A stretch of DNA of 64,000 nt, taken from NCBI GenBank assembly GCA_026874595.1, contig CM049314.1, forward strand, positions 72,120,300-72,184,299, given 5' to 3'. How positions within the stretch are numbered: position 1 is the stretch's first letter; each line of letters starts with the position of its first letter. Made by a program: the position numbers and the translations under genes. Shown piece after piece: positions 1-10,400 of this stretch. The stretch comes from Sipunculus nudus. Taxonomy: Eukaryota; Annelida; Sipuncula; Golfingiida; Sipunculidae. Below the pieces are notes generated by a model. That model was not told where the DNA came from. It saw nothing but the letters and a program-made list of their open reading frames with translations, and ran no database searches.

Positions 1-455
1 GACACACATACATGCATCCGTAGACACAATTATATATATACGACTAATGAGGTTAATGAAGTTAATTAGTTAAGTTTAATTTGTAACTTATATATGAGTT
101 TTCAAAAATATTGAGATAATTAAACGTACCACTGGGAGGGGGACGCCAGAAAATATTTGAAAAGTTATATTTAAGTCGTTTTTGAGAGGATCACGGCAAA
201 TTTAGTGTAAATGGGTACTAAAAATATTATTAATTTTTTTGTGGTTAGGATTTCACAGAATAAATCATAATTTGAAAGTATGCACATGTGTATTGTAAGC
301 AAAAGGTGTACGTTTTTCCTTGAAATGTAACAAATGTTGATTTTAAAGCTTAACAGGTGGGACAACTTGTCCCAGTCGCCCCACGTATATTTTATAGAGT
401 GCCCAACAGGAAGAGGTTATTCGTTTTGAACGGAAAGGGCCTCTAGCTGAAGGGT

Positions 456-532
<77 letters not shown>

Positions 533-2139
533 GACAGTCTATATAGATAAATGAGTTGGATGGCAATTAACCTTGTAGAACCTGAAAATATTGCAAATCT
601 ATGCAGTAATGTTTGGCTAACATATTAGTGTCATAGCTTTTATTTCTTCACATGTTAATAATGAAGAGCAAATAAAAGTGGTATCAGTAGTCCATTTGGT
701 TAATTCATATCGCCAACTTGAAGCATATTTTGTTCGTTTTCAGAAGTAGGCCCTGTAGGTTATAGTTAAGTATAGCGTATACATGCATTCAATATTCCGT
801 GCATGTTGATAGGAGCTCGATTACTTTTCATTTTGCAAGCACATTTATCATAGAGTTATTTTAGATCTTTATATATTAGCAACAAAAACTTGTTAAAATA
901 ACTATGAAAATTTTAATTATTTCGAAAATAACTCATTACTATAGTTTATAATCGATACTGGTTTCTATGCTTCAAACATTAAGAAAGTACTTTGTTGAAG
1001 ACAGAAAAAGGTCGACAATACACCTACTTAATTCAACCAAGTGCCAATATTCGTTTGTTTAAAAACAAACTGCCATAGAGGTTGAAAATAGTGAATGCTC
1101 ATACAACACCATACGAACAGGAAAAGTCAAGTGTTAAAACCTGAAATTGACAGGTGATTGGTACGAGTAGTATAGCAAAAATACTGTATGCGGACAATGC
1201 ATATATACGGACCATGGATACGGAATATGCGTATAAGCATGCATGGAAATTAAACCATTCCAATATTAGATGTAGATAAAAGTCAAAATCAAATAAAAAC
1301 TTGAGAAGCCAGACATGCAAAATAACGAGAAATATCGGATTGAAATGAATGGCCTATACAGTAGTTTCCTCCAAAACTGAGCTAGACGAGTGATACTAAT
1401 CAAATATAAAAGTAATAATTTTCATGAGGGGGGGGGGGCAATGGTGTCGTTTTGCTTCCCTGAACCCATATATTTCCAGTCCTAAATTTTAATAGTGTAA
1501 AATAAACCGAAATATTTATATTTCCCCTTTAACATTTTGTATGGGCTATTGCATGGTCTCAAAGGTACAAGGAATTAATTGAATGTGCCTATTTAAAAAA
1601 AAAAAAAAGAGATTTAAAACGCTCATCACCGTTTGAGGGGGCCGTCTTTTCCCATGGCTTTCCACCTGTTAGTGTTCTTCTATTCTTCTATGGTGATTTT
1701 TCATAGGGATGTTGTCAGAGTATGCCCATATATTTATACATAGGCCTAAACAACCCAACATGTATTAACTCTCCGACTCCCCCCCCCCCCCCCGATATAA
1801 TGATGTTCCCACACATATATGTAATAACACATTAAGTACACACATTTCTTAGAATTATATATTAAATTCGTTCATAGAAGTATATCGATGATAATTATAT
1901 AATTATTCCCATGTTATTCCCAAAACACCGCACATCTCGGTGTATATAATCAATAATTTTTTTACTATACTGTCCCTAGCTAACTTGAACCTCTAACGTA
2001 ATTCGGTCGGATTTCCGGAATTGATATTGTCGTGATTTAATAAAGTGGTAATAAACATATATTCGAACAAGAATATATCATTCATAAAATGAAACGTATG
2101 ATTATTGGACCTACTATGGCTGAGAACAGATTATGAAAA
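1..2139. other. Intergenic, no gene seen
   Basis: No exon-like or conserved coding stretch is visible on either strand. The region is AT-rich and carries an (AT)n tract at about 458-532, a G9 run near 1430, an A13 run near 1595 and a C14 run near 1782. The short open frames here have no recognisable protein similarity. Confidence 0.6.
458..532. repeat. (AT)n microsatellite
   Basis: About 75 bp of pure alternating AT. Confidence 0.95.
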
Positions 2140-2213
2140 TATTTATGACCCTAAAGGTCAGGCTAACGTCAACCGTCCACTTCCTCTTCCGCTTATCGGC
2201 CATACTGGTGCGT
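2140..2213 (+). promoter_or_regulatory. Probable RPL8 promoter and 5'-TOP leader exon
   Basis: A pyrimidine run starting with C (CTTCCTCTTCCGC, from about 2180) is followed by about 15 nt and a good donor (CTG|gtgcgt at 2208). An AT-rich TATTTATGA element lies about 35 bp upstream. Ribosomal protein genes typically start inside such a 5'-TOP tract and have a tiny non-coding first exon. The RPL8 ATG sits 10 nt after a splice acceptor at 4411-4412, so an upstream leader exon must exist. This is the best candidate found, but it is inference; a 5' RACE or RNA-seq start site would decide it. Confidence 0.4.
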
Positions 2214-3740
2214 AAGGATTCTTGAAAACACGATATGAATCCGGCTAAATCTACCACTAATGCTTGTCATCATAGGTTCACTGTGAAACATAACATGACA
2301 TTTGATTCATATATTCTTAATGTGCACATATTGTAACTGTATCATTGCTAGGTTTAAGTATATTTAACGTGTCTGTCCCCATGATACCTCTGGAACTGTA
2401 CCCACAACACGTTACCGGTGGGACACGAAATGGATAGAGTGGGATTCCACGAGCTTCCCCAGGGGAATACAAAGCAGCAGAAATCATAGAGGTTAAGCGA
2501 AAATTTGAAACTTTTATGCAGCCCTTACACGGTTAAGATTTGTGAAAAATAAAAGCATATCTTCTGGTGCCAAGTAATTGCGGGGTTCGGAATTTTAAAA
2601 GTGTGTGTCATCTTTGTCTTCGACTTCATGACATAAAAAAATAAAGTTAAACCAATCGGGGGGAAAAATCAAAACTCTGCTGTCGAGCAGGTAAAATGTG
2701 AATAAGAATGTGAATAAGGTTTTACGTAACCTTGTGGTGATTTAATTATTTTTAACTATATCAACCAAACTTGTCGATTACCCCCAACTTCATCTACAGG
2801 TACAACTATAGTATAAGCAGCCAGTGTAATAGCCCTATTTAATGTGACTCAATATTATGTGTCTGCAATATAAGTCTCAGACTACACACCACCCAGTGCC
2901 CTTGTCATCAGTGTCAACAGGTGTTTATTACCCTGTGCCAGTGCATCACATCGGAGCTGGGCCCGTTGAAACAAAATTTAACCAAATCGGGCTGTCAGTC
3001 GATCTGAGTCGGCAAGGCCGCTATTGAGGTCTGTAAACGGGCCCATTTGACTGTTTTCTGTCCCTACTAAACTTGCTGACATGCCTCTTATAAAAAAAAA
3101 GTCTGTTAATGTTTAAAAATGATCCAAGTTTAATTGTAGTTACTATTGAAACCATGTAATCCTTGTTATGCCTTGTTGTTTGGCAGTAAACAAGCAGGCA
3201 AAGAAGATGCAACGGATCTGTTGCCTGTTCCATGGGTTATATTGTAGAAACTCTCACTGTATGGCTATCGGACTCAATATATGGCAGGGCCTAATAATAG
3301 AGTCGATTAAATTGGGCTACCAGTATAAATGCTATTATTAAAGCCATTTATTAAAGGTGAGCTCCAGCAATCATGATTGACTGTTCCATTTATTAGGTGC
3401 ATATGAAACCCAAGTAGACCAGTGTTGGCAATATGCTGGACTAAGGCTTGATATCTAAATTTGACTCTTAGTTTTAAATCATCCTGAGAAGTTTTTAAAG
3501 CCAAACTATTTGAGTGATTCTGGTCTTTTATGGGCATGGAAGTGAAGTTGTGCTTGGTGCACAACGTGAGATAGTTGCATAAACTTGAAGATTAGATGTA
3601 TAAATGACCATCCGTGTTGAAGTTGAAGTTTGTACTCGTTCCAATAGCTTTAAAGTTTAGTATTGAATCAGATTTAAGAGTCTCATATTTTATTTCTATT
3701 TTTTGCATATTTATTTGAAACACGAATCAAGCACTCCATC

Positions 3741-3817
3741 ATTGTCATGATGAACTACATCCCCCTGAAATTCATTGAGGAAATTTTATGGGAATCCTCT
3801 AAGAAGTTCTGAACAAT
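3741..3817 (+). ncRNA. C/D-box snoRNA in RPL8 intron 1 (18S guide, pair A)
   Basis: C box ATGATGA is at 3747, a D'-like CTGA at 3765 and D box CTGA at 3809. A perfect 5-bp terminal stem (attgt 3741-3745 with acaat 3813-3817) brings C and D together. The guide directly upstream of D is CCTCTAAGAAGTT, complementary to the conserved 18S rRNA segment AACTTCTTAGAGG. The D+5 rule points to methylation of the second U in AACUU. From memory this is the region served by vertebrate SNORD61; that assignment is unverified. The sequence lies in the non-coding first intron, about 0.6 kb before the ATG exon. Confidence 0.8.
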
Positions 3818-4422
3818 AGGAGTCTGATTAACATATTTGTCAGGTAGCAAAAGGATTGAGTTTATTTACATATGCACCTCTACATGCAGTTTTCCTATTA
3901 AATTAAAGGTTGTATTCGGCTCCCTCAGTTTGACTTTTTTGACTCGGTAAATAGGTCAATGGCATAAGACCTTTAACTTTGAGGAACTGGGATATCACCT
4001 TTTATGCACTATCTGTTTTATAAGATGCATGGAAATGTATATGGACTGAAACCCATTTGGATCCTACCCATATGTCCTACAGAATAATTAACAACAACAT
4101 GTAACAACATCAAGACACTATTTTGTACTAAATGGAATTCCCAGTTTTTCCTGCGGGAACTTGAAACGTAACCGTTTTAATAATGAAAAAAAAATCAATT
4201 TACTTGCATATTTAATTGTATGTAGACTAGTTTCCATATATATGTAATGTATGCATTTTTGTTTGGTCAAACTTCCAATGTTTTGTGATTTGTTATTGTA
4301 AATGTAGCTGTGATATCTTGGAATATTTTGTCTAGATAACCGTGGTCAGTTGAAATAAGCCTCAGTGGTGACATTTGATGAATAAATCATTTAATTTTGA
4401 TATTTTTTCCAGAAAGACCACC

Positions 4423-7400
4423 ATGGGTCGAGTAATCAGGAGCCAGCGTAAAGGCCCTGGGAGTGTGTTCAAAGCTCACACCAAAAACCGCAAAGGGGCA
4501 GCCAAGCTCCGTGCATTTGATTTTGCCGAGCGACATGGCTACATCAAGGGTGTCATCAGGGTGAGTGTATCTGTCATGTTACGCCAATAATAGTTCTATA
4601 AACTGAATTAAACAGAATATACATGGTTGTGAAAGTGAATTGTTAATTTTTTGCCTATGAATATCATATTGAATGTATGATTAGTAGTGTTGGGAGTCAC
4701 CTCCTTGGCCATAATGGATCATGGACAGCATATCAACTAGCAGTTATGATGAACTTTGAAGGTCTGAGTTTCTCAATGAAGAAACATCGAATTGTCCTCT
4801 AAGAAGTTCTGAACACTTCTAATAATGTAAAGCCACATATTAAAGTGTTATATGTTGTATGTAAGGCAGCAACAACAAAAAATTGTACAGCCAAGAGATT
4901 TGACACTAGCAAGGTTTTCTTGGTAATATAACTGGTCCTTTTGTATATATGGCAGTGATGTAGGCAGGGCCAACAATGATAGGGACCTTGAAATCTGATA
5001 CCAATACCATAAGATTCCAGACCAGAATGGAATTACTCGAGACAGTGACCTAGATTTTATATATTTATCCAGCTGACATCAGGGTTGCAACTTAATTATT
5101 CCAGAGCCAGTGTCCCCATAAATATCAGTGAAGCCATGATCAAATGGTTTGTGAGCATTATATCATTACGGAACCAGGTCAAACAAACAATCGGTGTGGA
5201 CATATAACCTCTTTTCAATCAGGAATGCATCTTCAAACAGAGAGAAAATGATGTGTAAGCGTTGTTACATCAGTCATACTGTGTATCCTTCTGTAATTTG
5301 AGGGGCCTGGTCAGAAAAAGTGTTATTCCCCTCACAGGATGCTGACTTCTGGACAGATTTATTTTTCCTAATTCCCTAAATGGGGACTGCCATTTTGCGT
5401 GGAAACTAAAACTCAGATGTCACAGTTGGCATGTCTTATTTATCTGTACTGCTAGTATTCATAAAACTGGATTTCTGTTTAGTTTTGAAATCAAGAATAG
5501 AGTAGGGAACTGATATCATCAACTTGAGACACTGAAAATAATTTCTGCCACCAAGACTTGAGTCCCACAAGAAATGTTCCCACAATGCCTCGAGACCAAA
5601 ACTGGTCTTAAGATCTACATCACTGCTTTATAGCTTATTGGTTTGACACAGAGGTACCAGTATTAACTTCCTTTAGTTCAATAAAGATTTGTGTTTGATC
5701 CTCCATAAATCAGCAATTATCGGATGTAAAAGACAAGCATACATGTAATATTTTTTCTATACTTAATTACAATTGCTATGTCTGAACTCTGAGATGCTGA
5801 ACAGCTGTTGATGTGTTGGTATATTTATGACAGGACATCATCCACGATCCAGGCCGTGGTGCACCATTGGCCAAAGTAGTGTTCAGGGATCCTTACCGTT
5901 ACAAGATGAGGACTGAGACATTCATCGCTGCTGAGGGCATGTACACTGGGCAGTTTGTCTACTGTGGAAAAAAAGGTATCTATAATTGTCATATCTCTTC
6001 TTATTTTAGTCATGTATTCCAGTTGAAGTGGCATCCCTTGCATGTACTCAGTCATTCAAATTAACCCAGAAGGTGTTATTGATTAAATTCTGGTTAGGCT
6101 CAATTTAAAATATAGTACATCTAATTCTTCCCTTCTAAAAGTGAATTTTCAAAAAATAAATTAAAAAAAATAATGAACTTTTTAGCACTGTGCCAGATTA
6201 AAATATGTACATGTTTTACAGTCTAATATAAATACAAATGAAATTTTTGAATTATTTTTTAAAGCCTCGAAAGGTTACTGAATTTTAAACATCTTGTGGA
6301 GTTATTTAAATGACCCTTTTGTCTCTGACGCTATAGGAGAATGTCTTTATCCCCAGACTTTTACTAAATGATTTGTATTTCAAAAGCTGAATGTTGACAC
6401 AAATCACCAGTCACCAGAACATATCAGAAATTTTAATTTGCCATCTAGACTTGAGCAGTTTATTGTTAAATTGTATATGTAGCATTCACCTTGTGGGATG
6501 TGCAGGTCTTTCATGATTGCTACTGAAAACCCCTTTAGTATGCATATAGATTAACTGACAGCGTGTCTGGTAAAAAAGACTCCTCAGTCTGCCATGATGC
6601 TACAAAAATTTCTTCACTTTGACCTGAATGGTTCATGTGGACAAATGTTTTTAAATACTGAGCAGACACTACAGTGAGCAAGACTGGAAGTGGTGACCTT
6701 GTATTTCTCAAGTGGAGATGTATGATTTTAATGAAAATCTTAGAGATATTGTCAAATATAATATCTCCATTCATCTCTTGGCAAAATCCACACATTTGAT
6801 AAGGTCAGAGGTCACCAGTAAATGGCTCAGCTGTGATGAAAGATGAAAAATCTTATGGATTTTCTTGAAACTCGCTATATATATTAACCAGTCGAGTGTC
6901 TTGAATTAATAATAATTCAGTTATCGGGAAAATGCACACACATTAAATGTGGTCAGAGGTCACCAGGCTTCTTTGAGGTACTTCTGTGGTAAATAGGAAT
7001 CTTGACTGGTTTTGATGGTATTCAGTATAAATATGTTACCGTTAAAGTAACTGCTCCTATGTCCATTTATCTGCAGAATATGTGCATATTGAAAAGTTCA
7101 AATGTCACACAAAGTAATCTCTTTGTTATTTTCAGCCACCCTCCAGGTAGGAAACATCATGCCGGTAGGAACCATGCCCGAGGGAACCATCGTGTGTTGT
7201 CTCGAGGAGAAGACCGGAGACCGTGGACGTATTGCCCGTGCCTCCGGAGGTTACGCCACAGTGATCGCCCACAACCACGACACAAAGAAAACAAGGGTCA
7301 AGCTCCCATCTGGCACCAAGAAAACTATCCCATCAGCCAACAGGGCTGTTGTAGGTCAGTGAAAACTCTTTATTTCTGTTTTGCGAGTTCAATCCATTGT

Positions 7401-10400
7401 AGTCTAAATGTTAAACCCCTGTCTGCTGTGATGTAGAAAAATTTCTTCACTTTGACCTGAAGTTTTATGTGGACAAATATTCACAATGTACTGAGCAGAT
7501 TGGGAGAAATAGGATTTGCTGGTTGTGCAATTGAACATACTAATATAGTAAAAGTAGAAAATAATTTTTTTTTTGCTCATTGCTCTTTCATCCTCATTTT
7601 TAGCTCAGCTGACTTTCAGTCATGCTGGGCTATAGTGATGGGTCTTTGTCCGGCGTCCCTCCGTCTGTCCGTCCGGCCGTCTGTCCGTTAGCAGGGCACA
7701 AATCGTAACCGTAGGGGCTAGGGCCATGAACCCTATGCAGTCTAAGAGGTTATAAAAAGATCTTAAAAAAAGAAGTTATGGGGTGTGTTTGCACCCCCCA
7801 GAAATAACTCTTTGAGACAAAATTTTCATCCCAAACCTTCCATCTTTCACATACAGCTCATCTACCAACAGGGGAAGAACCATAATTTTTTTTAGGTTCA
7901 AAGGTCAAGGTCACAGGAGCCTCTTCTTTGAAAAGCCTGTGGATGCATTTCAAGCCAACCCTTTCATCCCAATTCTTTGATCTTTCACATATAGCTCACC
8001 TACTAAGTTGGAGAAGAATCCTATAGATTTTGAGGTCACAAGGTCAAAGGTCAGGGTCACAGGATCCACTTCTTTGAAAAGGTAGTGGACACATTTCAAG
8101 CTAGACTTTTCATTCCAAACCTTCCAGCACTGATATCGCTTCTCTGCCAACAGGGGAAAAGACCTGTTGATTTTGAGGTCAAAGGTCAAGTTCACAGCAC
8201 CCACTTCTTGCGTGGAGTCATTTTCAGGCAAACTTTTCAATCTGTACCTTCCATCTGTCATATATGGCTTACCTACCAATAAGGAAAGAAGCCTATTGAT
8301 GTTGAGGTCAAAAAATCAAAGGTCAAGGTCACAATATTTTATTGTTCTAAATGCTTGTGAGCATATTTCAAGTGTAACTGTTTAACCCAAACCTTCAGTC
8401 TTTCACATATGCCACATCTATGCATCACTCAGTTTGACTCAAACTTCATATTTATGGGTCTTTTTGCTTGAATAAATAACTTATTGATTTTGGGGTCAGC
8501 TGGTCAGCAGGTTAAAGGTTGCAGGTCAGAGTTATTCACCCATTGGTTGCCAAGTAATTACACCAGATTTAAGTGGTCAGTAGTTACCCATCATTTAGAA
8601 AGAATCCAGTTGATATATGGGCAAAAGGCCAAGGTCATAGGTCAGGGATGTTCACAATTACTTATTTTATAGACCATCTCTATTTTTCTTGTATATATAA
8701 CCATCCCACTCCAGCTGTTACATCTCCCTGTGTGGCTGTAATTGTGAGTGACACTGGTGACATATGACTCCCTTTTGTACCAGCCTATTAAGTGATAAGG
8801 CTCAGTGATAAGTACCTCGTTACTTCATAACAAAAACACTGTTGTCAGAATGCTTCAGCCAGGCATTAAGACTATGAGAGTATAGTACTAAGGTTTAGCT
8901 ACTGATTTATAAGATGATGGGAACATTTTGCAGTTTATTTTATGGAATCCTAGCAATAAACTTAGTTTCCTAGATATCTGAATATTTTAATATATATCAC
9001 CACATATAAAAGCAAGTGTTTGTTCTCATAATATGTGGATGTGAACCTTGATTTAGGATGGCTTTTTGTTTTATTTCAAGACTCTTAGTCATGCTTTCTG
9101 CATTTCTTTTCTTTCAGGTTTGGCAGTTTACCTACCCTGCTGACCCCATTCAAAAGCAGAGTGATAATAAAAATATTGGACTTACACTTTTTACAATTGC
9201 ATATCTATAAATCTTATATGAGGGCCTGGACATGCCTTTTGAATTATTTTGGGCATTTATTACTGGATAATTTGCCCCAAGTTTGGTCTCTTATTGGAGA
9301 ATGTGGGATATCAAATGTCATACTTGTCAGAAATCCATTATGTCTGCCATTTAGCCACCTTAGAAATTCTTTCTTCAGGGCAGTTTCAGTAATTTTTCTT
9401 TAATGTTTGGTCCGATTTAGAGAATGTTTGTTGTCTGATTTCAGACTTGTCAGAAGTCCAATATGGCCACCAGGCAACCATCTTTTAATTCCTTTTGATC
9501 ATATTATCTCAAGAACAGTTAAAGTGAATGCAGTTGGATGTATATTTATGTAATTTTGTAAAGGATTGGGTCAAATATTTCTGAATAAATATTACCATCA
9601 TTTATAAAAGTGCAGTACAGTTGGCTTGTATTGAATAAAAATTCATACAGAAGCACCTGTTTCTCAATAATTCTTGCATGTATTTCCTTGATTTTTGCTA
9701 TATATTTTGATCTTATATTTGCCCTTTGTGGTGTTCCTTTGAGACTGACAGGTTTCAAGCAAGCTGTTGGAATAGTTCCTGATAGCTTAACAATCATGCA
9801 TTTTCCTCAGACCATCAATTCATCAATTCTTCAAAATTTGACTGGAAGTTGTGAATCTCAGTCCATGATGTCACAGGTCATGCTTGGCAGCTGAGCGTCA
9901 TGACCCATGGGTCACTTGTTAAGATCTCCCCTATAAATATTTAATTTTTTCCAGAACTGATTTGATTTGATTTGAATTCTTTTATTTAGGGGGGGGAGGG
10001 GGGAAAGCAACATTATAATTAAAGAAAATGTGATTGCAGGAATCGTTGCCGGTGGTGGCCGTATTGACAAACCACTGCTGAAAGCAGGACGTGCCTACCA
10101 CAAGTACAAGGCCAAGAGGAACTGCTGGCCTAAAGTCCGTGGTGTGGCTATGAACGTAAGTGTCCCCAACCTCTTAATTTATACCATAACTTCCTTTCAA
10201 GTAATGCACATGTGAAATTAACCTTTCAAACTATCACAAGTTCATTTTGCAGAATTCCCACTTTGATGATAAACAAGTTTGAAATTTTATTGGCACATGA
10301 TTTCTAAAAGCCAGGTTAAAAAATGATAGGCTTCATTTAACAGTAAGCACATTAAGTTTATAGAAGAGGGCTTTATGATGAGACTGAAGTATCTGATCTC

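Noticed and set aside
6830-6900. C-box-like GTGATGA in RPL8 intron 3
   Set aside because: No CTGA D box or terminal stem within snoRNA distance.
7002-7436. 144-codon frame overlapping RPL8 exon 4
   Set aside because: It reads exon 4 in the wrong frame and continues into introns on both sides.
7950-8279. Paired frames on both strands in the element copies (also near 19990-20280)
   Set aside because: They arise from the AGGTCA-rich modules, are mirrored on both strands and contain no protein-like pattern.
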